Program-made: the position numbers and the translations under genes
Notes under the pieces: generated by a model
Databases searched by the model: none
Seen by the model: only the letters and a program-made list of their open reading frames with translations
What the model was told of the DNA's origin: nothing
Shown here: piece after piece, positions 53,866 through 62,222 of the stretch
Position numbering within the stretch: position 1 is the first letter of the stretch
Layout of the letters: each line of letters starts with the position of its first letter
Assembly (NCBI RefSeq): GCF_008923185.1
Contig: NZ_WBMT01000003.1
Location: forward strand, 434,001-498,000
Length of the DNA stretch: 64,000 bases
Direction: 5' to 3'
Origin: Actinomadura rudentiformis
GTDB taxonomy: Bacteria; Actinomycetota; Actinomycetes; Streptosporangiales; Streptosporangiaceae

Positions 53866-54570
53866 CCGAGTACCCCAGCGGCTCCCACCACCCGCCTGTG
53901 CCGATGCGGACACTGCGGCTCACCCAAGCGGCGGCAACCAGGCCTCCGTCGGCCAGGCCGCGTCCTCCTCCTCGCCGGGCGGCCGGACAGCCATCAAGAG
54001 CGCATGCCCGCGGGCGACGCGGCAGGTGCGCCAGCAGGCCGCCCGGGGCATGTCGGCGATGACGATCCGCTCGTCCTCGGACGGGAACCGCGCCGAGATG
54101 GCGCTGGTGTGGTGCTGCTCTCAGATCGGTGCATGGACACGCTCGCCTGCGGTTGAGTCGCCCTCCTTGCGTCCATACCTTCAGCGAGTGCCGCATTCTG
54201 CGGTTGATCCCACCTCGCGGCATGCAGCAGAGTTGCTCATTCCTGCGCCATGAGCCGAAGGTATTGATCACGTCTGTCCGCAAGCCGCGCGGGCCCACGA
54301 TTCCCAGACGGGCTACGCGCCTTGGTCACAGCAACACCCCTCGGAGCCAGGTGTTGCACCAAGCCGTATGGCGGGGCCGCAAACCCACAAGACGTGGCCG
54401 CAGAGCTGACGAGGCGGGGCTGGGGCCGGCGCGTGGCAGGTCCAGGGGCGGTCGTCGTTCATGCGCTGGTACGTGGGCACCGGTCTGACCGCACCACCAC
54501 CAGGCCGAGCCGGACGGCCCGTTCAGCTGGCCTGTCGCTGCTCTCAGGTAGGCGGAGGGCTGGACATGGC

Positions 54571-54597
54571 AGAGGCCCCGCTGGTGGCGGGGCCTCT
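54571..54597. terminator. Terminator of the anti-sigma/bldG operon
   Basis: AGAGGCCCCGC-TGGTG-GCGGGGCCTCT, a perfect 11-bp stem 20 bp beyond the stop of the RsbW-like gene. Confidence 0.88.
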
Positions 54598-54617
54598 GGT
54601 TTCGGGTCTGTTCCGGC

Positions 54618-55058
54618 TCAGGCCGGAGCGGCTGCCTGGGCGGGCCAGCTCATCCGGATCTGAACGCCCTTGGGGGTCGACTCGATCTCCACATCGTCGG
54701 CCAGGCCGGCGATGACGGCCAAGCCGAGCTCCGCGGCGCCGTCATCGAGAAGGAAGTCGGTTTCGTCGGACGCCGCGGCCGGGGGAAGGCCGCCCGCGGC
54801 GTCATCACCCGGAACGGTGTCGCTCACCACGACCTCGAACCGGCTCCCCGCACCGTTCAACTCCAACCGCACCGGCTCGTCCGGGCAGTGCCTGCGATGT
54901 GCCTCAACGGCACGGGAGCAGGCCTCGCCTACCGCGAGCCGTACCTCGTCGAGAAGGGCCTCGGCCACGCCGCTGCGGCGAGCCACAGCCGTGACGATCA
55001 GCCGAGCCGTCCGGACGTGTACCGGCAGCGCGCTGAAAGAGAGCTCAACGGTCGCCAT
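54618..55058 (-). CDS. RsbW-like anti-sigma factor / serine kinase (bldG partner)
   Basis: A 146-aa GHKL-fold ATPase: ARLIVTAVARRSGVAEALLD, EVRLAVGEACSRAVEAHRRH (N-box region, with a Ser/Arg where canonical kinases have Asn), FEVVVSDTVPG, and GLAVIAGLADDVEIEST. A roughly 20-residue Ala/Asp-rich loop replaces the ATP lid. The degenerate N-box hints that ATP binding or kinase activity may be weak. It starts 10 bp after the bldG stop, so the two are cotranscribed, as with the bldG-downstream gene of Streptomyces. It probably binds BldG and a sigma factor. Confidence 0.88.
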   Translation of the reverse strand: MATVELSFSALPVHVRTARLIVTAVARRSGVAEALLDEVRLAVGEACSRAVEAHRRHCPDEPVRLELNGAGSRFEVVVSDTVPGDDAAGGLPPAAASDETDFLLDDGAAELGLAVIAGLADDVEIESTPKGVQIRMSWPAQAAAPA

Positions 55059-55068
55059 CTGCCGACCG

Positions 55069-55422
55069 CTACTTGGCGCCCTTGCGCTTCTCCTGCGCTT
55101 CGGCGATCGAGTCGTGAATGCCGAAGACCTTGGTCAACCCCGTGATCCGGAAGATCTTGAGGATGCGCTCCTGCGTGCACACCAACTCCAGCGAGCCGTC
55201 GTGCGCGCGCACCCGCTTGAGACCGCCCACGAGCACACCGAGGCCGGTGGAGTCGAGGAACTCGACCTTCTCCATGTCCACAAGGAGGTGGAACTTGCCC
55301 TTGTTGACCAGGTCGATGAGCTTCTCGCGAAGCTTCGGCGCCGTGTAGACGTCGATCTCGCCCTCCACATTGATGACCGTGAGGCCATCGTCAGTGGTGT
55401 AGTCGTTCACCTTCAGGTCCAC
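55069..55422 (-). CDS. bldG: BldG-type STAS anti-sigma-factor antagonist
   Basis: A 117-aa STAS protein: [79 protein letters not shown]. Ser58 in LDSTG is the phosphorylation site. The match to Streptomyces BldG is very close along its length, including [12 protein letters not shown], so it should control an anti-sigma factor in development or stress response. The GTG at 55420-55422 has GGAGG just upstream. Order helicase / bldG / anti-sigma / hppA is the same as in Streptomyces. Confidence 0.93.
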   Translation of the reverse strand: MDLKVNDYTTDDGLTVINVEGEIDVYTAPKLREKLIDLVNKGKFHLLVDMEKVEFLDSTGLGVLVGGLKRVRAHDGSLELVCTQERILKIFRITGLTKVFGIHDSIAEAQEKRKGAK

Positions 55423-55664
55423 AGATCCTCCAGCGCCGCACTGCAAAACTCTGATCCCATATCCCCCGGCGGTTCGGGGGCAACGAGACTCCGCCGTGCT
55501 TCAATCACGCTCCGGCGCCGCGTACGCGCGTTATCGCCCACTCGGGCGAAAGTTCGCGCGATCCCATCTGACCTGCTGGTCTGCCTTTCAGGGCAGGGGG
55601 GCAGGGGAGCTCCAACGCCGGGGCGTTCCCGGGTTTCTGCCCAGACTGGCAGACTGAAAACCTG

Positions 55665-58448
55665 ATGTCCCCTCAAAGATCTCGCACCGCTCTCGAACGG
55701 CTTCTCGCCGACCCCACGCGTCGCGATCGCATCACCCATGTCGAGCGTGTTCCCGCACGTCAGGGACGTCGCGCGGCATGGCCGAGCTGGGCCCCGCAAC
55801 TGCTGGTCGACAGGTTGACCGCCGCGGGCATCGAGGCTCCCTGGGAGCACCAGGCCACCGCGGCGGAGCACGCCCACGCCGGCCGTTCTGTGATCATCGC
55901 CACAGGCACCGCATCCGGAAAATCGCTGGCCTATCTGCTCCCGGCCATCGCCGCGATCTACGGCGAAGAGGCTTCTGTCGCCAATATCTCGGCCGCTCAT
56001 TCAGCCACAGGCGAACAGCTTTCGGCACAAACAGGCTCTGGGACCAGCGCCAAATCCACGCACGGCGAACGAATCGTCCCGCCGGCAACGTCCGGCGAAG
56101 AGCTGTCCGCCCCCAACAGCAGGTCCGATTCCGAATCCTCCGGGGCCGCAACGCCGGACCCACTGGCTCAAGCGAGCACAGCAGCGGGCGCGACCGCTCC
56201 AGCCAACGCGCCAGCGGACCCAGAAACCAAAGCGGCGGACGCAGCCGCTCACACGGAAGCAGCAGGCACAGCAACTGGCCAGGGCACCAACGCGTCTTCC
56301 GGATCCGCAGCGGGTGCAGCCGCCAAAGCAGAAGACAAAGGCGCCGACGCATCTTCCCGATCCCCAGCGGGCGCTGGAGGCAAAGCAGCGGGCCTAGGCG
56401 CCAACGCACCTTCCGGTGCCGCGACCAGATCCGGGAACCAAGCCATAAGGCGCCCGCCCGAGGGCACGGTGCTCTATCTCTCCCCGACAAAGGCGCTTGC
56501 CGCCGACCAGCTGCGAGCGTTGCGGGCGTTGCGCCTGACTCGCGTACGTGCGGCGACATACGACGGGGACACCCCACCGGACGAGCGCACCTGGGTACGG
56601 CAGCACGCCAACTACGTGCTCACCAACCCCGACATGCTGCACCGTTCGATGCTGCCGTCCCACTCCCGCTGGACCGCGTTCTTCCGGCGCCTGCAGTACG
56701 TGATCATCGACGAGGCGCACGGCTACCGGGGTGTCTTCGGGTCGCACGTGGCGCAGGTGCTGCGCCGGCTGCGGCGGATCTGCGCGCGGTACGGATCGTC
56801 GCCCGTTTTCATCCTCGCCTCGGCGACCACCTCCGAGCCCGCGACCACCGCTTCCCACCTGACCGGACTGGACGTGGTCGCCGTCGCCGATGACGCCTCG
56901 CCTCGCGGCCCCGCCACGTTCGCCCTCTGGGAACCACCGCTCACCGACCTGCGCGGCGAACACGGCGCTCCCGTACGGCGCACGGCCACCGCAGAGACAG
57001 CTGATCTCCTCGCCGATCTGGTGGTTGAGGACGTTCAGACGCTTGCCTTTGTACGGTCCAGACGTGGCGCGGAATCGGTCGCCCTCAGTGCCAAGCGCGC
57101 GCTTGGCGAGGTGGCCCCGCAACTGTCCGACCAAGTCGCGGCCTACCGCGCCGGATATCTCCCTGAGGAACGTCGCGCGCTCGAAGCCGCCCTCCGTGCA
57201 CGATCGGTCGTGGGGCTCGCCAGCACCAACGCCCTCGAACTCGGAGTGGACGTCTCCGGCCTGGACGCGGTCCTGGTCTGCGGTTGGCCGGGCACACGCG
57301 CCTCGCTCTGGCAGCAGGCCGGGCGAGCCGGGCGGTCCGGCCAGTCAGCGCTCGCCATCCTGGTGGCCCGGGACGATCCGCTCGACACCTTCCTCGTCCA
57401 CCACCCCGAGGCGATCTTCGGTACGCCGGTCGAAGCCACCGTGCTCGACCCCGACAACCCGTACGTCCTCGAACCGCACCTTTGCGCGGCCGCGTCCGAA
57501 CTTCCCCTCACTGAAGCGGACACCGAGCTCTTCGGCCCGTCCACCGCCGATCTCCTCTCCGACCTCGTGCGCCGGGGCTTTCTGCGGCGCCGACCGGCCG
57601 GCTGGTATTGGACGCGCCGGGACAGGGCCGCCGACCTGGCCGATATCCGCGGCGCCGGCGGCGCCCCCATCCAGGTCGTCGAGGCCGCCACCGGGCGGCT
57701 GCTCGGCACCGTGGACGAGGCGTCGGCGCACACCACGGTCCACGAGGGCGCCGTCTACATCCATCAGGGCGAATCGTTCATCGTCCAGACCCTGGACCTC
57801 GACGATTCGGTCGCCCTCGTCGAACCCGCAGAGCCGGACTACTCGACCACCGCGCGCGACATCACCGACATCACCATCGTCGAACGCCTCCGTACGACCG
57901 CCTGGGGCGAAGCGACACTTTGCTTCGGCACAGTCGACGTCACTCGCCAAGTCGTCGCGTACCAAATGCGCCGGACGCAGACCGGCGAGATGCTCGGCGA
58001 AAAGCCCCTCGATCTTCCACCGCGCACCCTTCGCACACGCGCGGTGTGGTGGACGCTCTCCGAGGAGCAGATCGATTCGTTCGGGGACCTGGACCTGGCC
58101 GGCGCGGCCCACGCGGCCGAGCACGCCTCGATCGGCCTGCTCCCCTTGTTCGCGACCTGCGACCGCTGGGACATCGGCGGCGTCTCCACCGCCGTCCATC
58201 CCGACACGGGACTGCTGACGGTCTTCGTGTACGACGGCCACGAGGGCGGCGCAGGCTTCGCCGAACGCGGCTACTCCGACGCTACCGAATGGCTCCGCGC
58301 CACCCGCAACGCGATCGAATCCTGCGAGTGCGACTCCGGCTGCCCGTCGTGCATCCAGTCACCCAAGTGCGGTAACGGCAACGACCCCCTGGACAAGACC
58401 GGCGCCCTAATCCTCCTAGCCGAACTCCTCCGCCAAGCCCCCTCCTAA
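55665..58448 (+). CDS. DEAD/DEAH-box helicase with DUF1998/MZB domain (MrfA-like)
   Basis: A 927-aa SF2 helicase: Q-region/motif I (APWEHQATAAEHA, IATGTASGKSLAYLLPA), motif Ia after YLSPTKALAADQL, Walker B DEAH (YVIIDEAHGYRG), motif III SAT, helicase C (TLAFVRSRRGAE, GLASTNALELGVDV, QQAGRAGRSGQ), and a C-terminal zinc-binding cluster CECDSGCPSC...KCG. This layout matches YprA/MrfA-type repair helicases. Residues about 101-262, between motif I and Ia, are an Ala/Ser/Gly-rich insert not found in the core family. Divergent from bldG. Ribosome site weak. A tandem array starts within its last codons. Confidence 0.9.
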   Translation: MSPQRSRTALERLLADPTRRDRITHVERVPARQGRRAAWPSWAPQLLVDRLTAAGIEAPWEHQATAAEHAHAGRSVIIATGTASGKSLAYLLPAIAAIYGEEASVANISAAHSATGEQLSAQTGSGTSAKSTHGERIVPPATSGEELSAPNSRSDSESSGAATPDPLAQASTAAGATAPANAPADPETKAADAAAHTEAAGTATGQGTNASSGSAAGAAAKAEDKGADASSRSPAGAGGKAAGLGANAPSGAATRSGNQAIRRPPEGTVLYLSPTKALAADQLRALRALRLTRVRAATYDGDTPPDERTWVRQHANYVLTNPDMLHRSMLPSHSRWTAFFRRLQYVIIDEAHGYRGVFGSHVAQVLRRLRRICARYGSSPVFILASATTSEPATTASHLTGLDVVAVADDASPRGPATFALWEPPLTDLRGEHGAPVRRTATAETADLLADLVVEDVQTLAFVRSRRGAESVALSAKRALGEVAPQLSDQVAAYRAGYLPEERRALEAALRARSVVGLASTNALELGVDVSGLDAVLVCGWPGTRASLWQQAGRAGRSGQSALAILVARDDPLDTFLVHHPEAIFGTPVEATVLDPDNPYVLEPHLCAAASELPLTEADTELFGPSTADLLSDLVRRGFLRRRPAGWYWTRRDRAADLADIRGAGGAPIQVVEAATGRLLGTVDEASAHTTVHEGAVYIHQGESFIVQTLDLDDSVALVEPAEPDYSTTARDITDITIVERLRTTAWGEATLCFGTVDVTRQVVAYQMRRTQTGEMLGEKPLDLPPRTLRTRAVWWTLSEEQIDSFGDLDLAGAAHAAEHASIGLLPLFATCDRWDIGGVSTAVHPDTGLLTVFVYDGHEGGAGFAERGYSDATEWLRATRNAIESCECDSGCPSCIQSPKCGNGNDPLDKTGALILLAELLRQAPS
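55965..56455. other. Low-complexity in-frame insert in the helicase gene
   Basis: About 160 residues rich in Ala, Ser, Gly, Asp and Lys, with loosely repeated blocks (AAGATAPANAPADPETKAAD, KAEDKGADASS, SGSAAGAAAK). Its base composition, with more A at all positions, differs from the flanking helicase, but frame is preserved. It is likely a disordered loop. Confidence 0.75.
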
Positions 58449-58617
58449 CCCAGGCCCCCTCCTAATCCGAGCCCCCTCGTAATCCAGCCCCTTCCTAACC
58501 CGAGCCCCTTCCTAACCCGAGCCCCTTCCTAACCCGAGCCCGCTAGCCCAGGGCGCTTCCTAACCCGAGCCCCTCCTTGCCCAGGCGCCTCCTTGCCCAG
58601 GCGCCTCCTAGCCCAAG
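58436..58617. repeat. About 11 tandem copies of a 16-17-bp unit over a stop codon
   Basis: The unit AGCCCCTTCCTAACCCG (and variants) recurs about 11 times from the last codons of the helicase gene (stop 58446-58448) across most of the gap to the convergent membrane protein gene. Units 4-6 are identical; the far ones carry TAG or TTG variants. The unit copies the helicase 3' end (Ala-Pro-Ser-stop). Confidence 0.93.
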
Positions 58618-58719
58618 AGGCTTCAACGCCCCCGGGCTGCACTTTTGGGCATATGACGAGTGGCGAACGCTGCATCCTCGGCAGGGACTCGATACAAAAC
58701 CCTGAGAAGGCCCAGTGGG

Positions 58720-59094
58720 CTAGCGAGATGAAGGAACGGAACGACCAGGATCGGCCCCGTTCGGAGCGGCGGCCTGCCGGACCCGGGCCAGCTCGCGCTG
58801 GAGTTGGCGCTTCTCCAGTTCGAGGGTGTGGATCGACTCTTCGTGCTCCTCGCGCAGGTCCCGCAGCTCGCGGCGTATCCGTACGGAACGGTTGAATCCG
58901 AACGCCGCTATGGTCATGCCCGCCATGAACAGAATGGCGACCACTGCACCCGCCAAGAAGACCTGCCATTCGGACGTGATGCCTGGCACGGTGTCGCCGA
59001 ACGCACTGATCTGGGCGTCTCCGGTGTTGTCCATGACAACGGCCGCGGCGACCACGATGGCGGCGACCGCCAAGGCCAGACCCAGGAACATCAT
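58720..59094 (-). CDS. Small membrane protein with a coiled coil
   Basis: A 124-aa protein with two TM helices (FLGLALAVAAIVVAAAVVM and WQVFLAGAVVAILFMAGMTI), then a cytoplasmic coiled coil (RRELRDLREEHEESIHTLEL, EKRQLQRELARVRQ) and a short disordered tail. It resembles LapA-type two-helix proteins, but the assignment is loose. The ATG (first of two) has GGAG upstream within GAGAGGAGATCC. Convergent with the helicase gene. Confidence 0.8.
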   Translation of the reverse strand: MMFLGLALAVAAIVVAAAVVMDNTGDAQISAFGDTVPGITSEWQVFLAGAVVAILFMAGMTIAAFGFNRSVRIRRELRDLREEHEESIHTLELEKRQLQRELARVRQAAAPNGADPGRSVPSSR

Positions 59095-59312
59095 GCGGAG
59101 GATCTCCTCTCGACAATCCGGGCGATCAGGCAGATCTCAGCTGGTTAGGGAGCCTAGACCTTCAACAAAAAGGCCGCCACAACTTCACCGATCGTGGATC
59201 CGAACGAACGCCGGCGAACCCCACCAGCCCGAGACCGCCCGTTCTTCGCAACACGGAACACAGGCCTCACCGCACCTGCACACAAGGCAAGCGAAGCGCC
59301 GAAGACTGTTCC

Positions 59313-60617
59313 CTACTTGCCCTTACGCCGACGGCCGACGCGACGCCCATTTGGGCCCGCCTCAGGGGACGGCTTGGCAATCTGGACGTCGACGCCGCCA
59401 GACCGCTTGCTGAGCGTGGCCGGACGACGCTTCACCGCGTACCTGCCGCTCGCCACGTTGGGCGCTGGCGGCGTGAGCACAGCCGTGTCTCCACGTCCAC
59501 CGGGCACGGGCATCGTGCTGGTCTTCGTGCTGGTCTTCGTGCTGGTCTTCGCCACAGCCTCGGCACGGGCAATCCGCTGCCGCGCCCTGCTGACCCGTTT
59601 GCGTCCGGTACCACCGCGAGCCATCCGCGCAGCCATGCCCTTAGTGCTCATACCCGCCTGCGCAACCCGAAGGCGACGCGTCCAAGTACCGAGATGAGCG
59701 GCAATGACCAGCAGGATCAGCGCGATCCCCACGCTCTTGCCCCACTGCAGGCTGCTGGTGGCGGAGGCGCGCTGAGCCTTGGTGTTGCCCTGGTCGAGCA
59801 CCTGCGGCGTCGGATAGGTGAACCCTGGCGTCGCCCCATAGGGCTGTACGGAGGGCAGCGTGAGCGGTGACTCGTTGTTGAACGGGGTCAGCGGCGCGCC
59901 GGACGGGTTTGGCCCCGTTCCCGGAGGAGGCGTGGGAACGCTCGAACCCGGAGGTGGCGTCGTCGAGCCACCACCACCACCGGCGTTGGCACTGGTCGAG
60001 GCCGCACCCGAGGAGACCGAGCCGCCCGTACCACTGGACCGCTTGGCCGTGACGCTCACCGGAACGCTCCCGGTGGTCCCGTTGGGCAGGGTGAAGCTTG
60101 TCGAGCAGCTGGTCCCGGAACAGAACTTGCCTGCCGACCCCGACGTGGAGCCGACGCCGCCCGCCTTGACCGAATAACCAGAGAGATCGTTCTCAAGACC
60201 CAGGTTCCAGCTGACGTTCAGCTTGCTGCCCGAGATCGAAGCCGACACTCCGCTGGGCCTCGCCGGCGGGATGGCCACGGTGAACGTGTTGGAGTCGTAC
60301 ACGTGGTTGCTCGGCCGGCCCACGAGATAGACGGTGTAACGACCGTTGCGCTCCAGATGGATAGGGGCCGACATGTCCCCCGTGACACCCTTCTTGGTGA
60401 GGAACGTGTCGCCCCCACCGGGCGTCTTGACGCGGAGCTCCATCGAGATCGCGAAGTCGAAGTGAGCCCTGGCGGTCACCGACGAACCGCTCCGGATCAC
60501 CGAGCCGTTGCTCGGCGACAGCACGCTGGTCGTCGCGGCCTCCACGGACAAGGGCAGGCCCAGGACGGCAGATCCAGTCGCGAGAACGACCGCACCGACC
60601 CTGCGAATCCTGGTCAC
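59313..60617 (-). CDS. Secreted, membrane-anchored protein with a fibronectin-III-like domain
   Basis: About 434 aa from a GTG with GGAGGG 9 bp upstream. Signal peptide (GAVVLATGSAVLGLPLSVEA), an Ig-like segment (SVLSPSNGSVIRSGSSVTAR), and an FnIII-like segment (PARPSGVSASISGSKLNVSW, then DLSGYSVKAGG) with a Cys pair (FCSGTSCS). A Gly/Ser/Pro linker, a C-terminal TM helix (GIALILLVIAAHLGTW) and a basic cytoplasmic tail with KTSTKTSTKTST follow. It probably exposes an adhesive or scaffold domain to the wall. It sits beside the tad genes, as similar proteins do in Streptomyces; direct involvement in pili is inferred only from position. Confidence 0.82.
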   Translation of the reverse strand: MTRIRRVGAVVLATGSAVLGLPLSVEAATTSVLSPSNGSVIRSGSSVTARAHFDFAISMELRVKTPGGGDTFLTKKGVTGDMSAPIHLERNGRYTVYLVGRPSNHVYDSNTFTVAIPPARPSGVSASISGSKLNVSWNLGLENDLSGYSVKAGGVGSTSGSAGKFCSGTSCSTSFTLPNGTTGSVPVSVTAKRSSGTGGSVSSGAASTSANAGGGGGSTTPPPGSSVPTPPPGTGPNPSGAPLTPFNNESPLTLPSVQPYGATPGFTYPTPQVLDQGNTKAQRASATSSLQWGKSVGIALILLVIAAHLGTWTRRLRVAQAGMSTKGMAARMARGGTGRKRVSRARQRIARAEAVAKTSTKTSTKTSTMPVPGGRGDTAVLTPPAPNVASGRYAVKRRPATLSKRSGGVDVQIAKPSPEAGPNGRRVGRRRKGK

Positions 60618-60810
60618 GGAGCAAATCCCTCCATCGAACGGCGCGCTTTCGCCGTGCCCGAGGAGCCTGGCCGGCCTCGGGGGGCGAGTGCAGCCGCCGT
60701 GTCTCGTGATACCTCTGGGCTTACGGCAGCGTAACGTACTACCCGGTAGCGAACGTAACGGAAAGGTGACAAAGAGGGAGCAGGCCATCTATTGGCAACC
60801 CGTTCAATAA

Positions 60811-61209
60811 TCAGAGTACGTCTTCCGGCCCCACAGGACCAGCCCTGGCCCGGGAGGACACCCGCAGAACATCAGTCCCAATAGGCACCCTGAGCACCAC
60901 CGTCACCGATATCTCGACAACTCTGCCCCGGACTCGACAGCCCGACAGCCGGGCTCCCGACTTCGCCGCAACGGCGTCCGCCGCCCGGCACGCGGCGCCG
61001 CTCCCCTCCGCCACCCGGGCCGCACCCGCTAACGCCGCGAGATCAGCAGCAGCATCCGCCCGGTGCCGAGCCACCCGCACGCTCCCCACCGTCATGGCGG
61101 TAACGGCAACCACCCAGACCACCGCCATGAAGCCCACAACCCACACCACCCCCGATCCACGATCTGCCCTCCACCCGCTCCACCCCCACGCCCTCTGTCC
61201 CTCCGCCAC
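60811..61209 (-). CDS. TadE/TadG-like protein (Rv3654c family)
   Basis: A 132-aa protein: N-terminal leader WRADRGSGVVWVVGFMAVVW, with the prepilin-like hydrophobic helix, then RHRADAAADLAALAGA, typical of Rv3654c-like TadE/G proteins, and a C-terminal beta region with two Cys (GAACRAAD, LSGCRVRG). GTG start with AGGAG 9 bp upstream. It follows the TadE gene on the same strand (50-bp gap) and belongs to the pilus operon. It is thought to act in pseudopilus assembly. Confidence 0.88.
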   Translation of the reverse strand: MAEGQRAWGWSGWRADRGSGVVWVVGFMAVVWVVAVTAMTVGSVRVARHRADAAADLAALAGAARVAEGSGAACRAADAVAAKSGARLSGCRVRGRVVEISVTVVLRVPIGTDVLRVSSRARAGPVGPEDVL

Positions 61210-61259
61210 CTCAACACTCCTCTCAGCCCCAGCCCCCTGATTGAGTGGGACCGGCTTGT

Positions 61260-61625
61260 TTATGGGGTGACTACGCCGGGTTCTGTTACGGCGGTGGCGC
61301 GTGCGCGAACTGTGAGCGGGGCAAGGCCAGTGGGCGCTGGCGCCCGGACCTGGACCGTCACGTCGACCTGGGTTTGGTCACCCTTTCGGGTCACCTCGAC
61401 TGCCGCTCCTGTGGGCAGTGCACGGGCGACGAACTGGCGTACGGCCGGTGGTGGTTCCCCGCGAGCGGCTGCCCGTGCTCCGCTGCGCGCGGCATCGGTG
61501 CACGCGAGCTGAACGGAGGCGACCGAGACGCCCCAGAGAGCGGCCACCGTGATCAGCACCAGCCCTGGCAGCGCGACTGCGATCTCCGCCGTGACCGACC
61601 CGCGATCACGGTGTGACCCGGTCAT
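61260..61625 (-). CDS. TadE-family minor pilin
   Basis: A 121-aa protein starting at an ATG that overlaps the upstream stop as ATGA. The N terminus DRGSVTAEIAVALPGLVLIT has the Glu at +5-like position and hydrophobic helix of TadE. It continues LACTDAARSGARAAARGE and a C-terminal beta domain with VTRKGDQTQVDVTVQVRAP. TadE proteins are processed by a prepilin peptidase and help build Flp pili. Translationally coupled to the preceding pilin gene. Confidence 0.9.
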   Translation of the reverse strand: MTGSHRDRGSVTAEIAVALPGLVLITVAALWGVSVASVQLACTDAARSGARAAARGEPPPAVRQFVARALPTGAAVEVTRKGDQTQVDVTVQVRAPAPTGLAPLTVRARATAVTEPGVVTP

Positions 61626-61813
61626 CCGAGTTGCAGGGCCCGCTTGATGATCCCTAACAGAAGGGTTCTGACGTCCGGACTCGTTACGATCTTGAACAGC
61701 AGCCCGGCGAACGCAGCTGCGGCCACCGTGCCGACGGCGTACTCCGCCGTCGACATCCCCAGGTCTCGCGCGCTGCGTCGCCATCGCCGCACCACTGTCT
61801 TCATCGCGCCCAT
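61622..61813 (-). CDS. DUF4244 Flp-like pilin
   Basis: A 63-aa protein: basic start (KTVVRRWRRSARDLG), processing region (GMSTAEYAVGTVAAAAFAGL), then a hydrophobic helix ending KIVTSPDVRTLLLGIIKRAL. The Gly-Met-Ser-Thr-Ala-Glu-Tyr junction with Glu and Tyr is the Flp-pilin signature. The ATG at 61813 has AAGGA 6 bp upstream. It is likely the main pilus subunit. Immediately upstream is a broken integrase, not the expected TadC. Confidence 0.92.
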   Translation of the reverse strand: MGAMKTVVRRWRRSARDLGMSTAEYAVGTVAAAAFAGLLFKIVTSPDVRTLLLGIIKRALQLG

Positions 61814-62222
61814 CTGAGGTCCTTCCTTCGTTGGTGAGGGCGCTCGATCGCGCCCATCTCCAGGCTGCGGCAACTCGCTTCGGACCAACAAGTGAACGTG
61901 ATTCTGTGGATAACGTTCGCCCCGCCTGTCTGGCGCTGTGACCAGGGCGAACACGGTCAGGCGCTTTGCTGGTCGCCGTTTTGGCCCGCGGCTGGCCCAC
62001 CGTTTGGGTTTTGGCTGGTCAGCGGCCCGGTGTTCGGACAGGCCAGCGTCTACGCGTTGGTTGCCGAGTGCTTCGAGCCCCTCGAACCAGTGCGCATAGG
62101 TGGTGTGGAGCATCGCGACGGAGTGACCGAGCCGCCGGGGCTACCTCGGTGGCCGGGACTCCGCTGTTGAGCAGGAGGGAGGCGTTGCCGTGCCGCAGGT
62201 CATAGGGACGCTGCGCCAGCTC
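61814..62222 (-). pseudogene. Degraded tyrosine recombinase (integrase) C terminus
   Basis: Reading the minus strand from 62222: LAQRPYDLRHGNASLLLNSG then VPATEVA, followed after a one-base insertion (an extra C near 62146) by RRLGHSVAMLHTTYAHWFEG then LEALGNQRVDAGLSEHRAAD. These are the box II residues of tyrosine integrases (Arg in LRHG, His in LGHS, Tyr in HTTYAHW). The N-terminal and central domains are missing, and the frame runs into the pilin gene without its own stop. It is a scar of a mobile element. Confidence 0.82.

Larger units (their letters stand above)
52637..54570. other. Nearly 2-kb gene-poor region between hppA and the anti-sigma gene
   Basis: No convincing gene. The left part (about 52760-53080) is AT-rich and probably includes the hppA promoter; CCCGAT-AGATC-ATCGGG at 53051-53067 is a small hairpin. 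The centre carries two minisatellites (53325-53406 and 53714-53865). At 53922-54120 on the minus strand a 65-residue open stretch (HHTSAISARFPSEDERIVIA, then PRAACWRTCRVARGHALLMA) has normal-looking codons but no start, so it could be the tail of a lost gene. Most of the remainder shows no signal. Confidence 0.6.

Noticed and set aside
53537..54298. Minus-strand frame of 253 codons through the 38-bp repeats
   Set aside because: The repeat unit is not a multiple of three, the protein is Cys/Gly/Arg nonsense, and no start signal exists.
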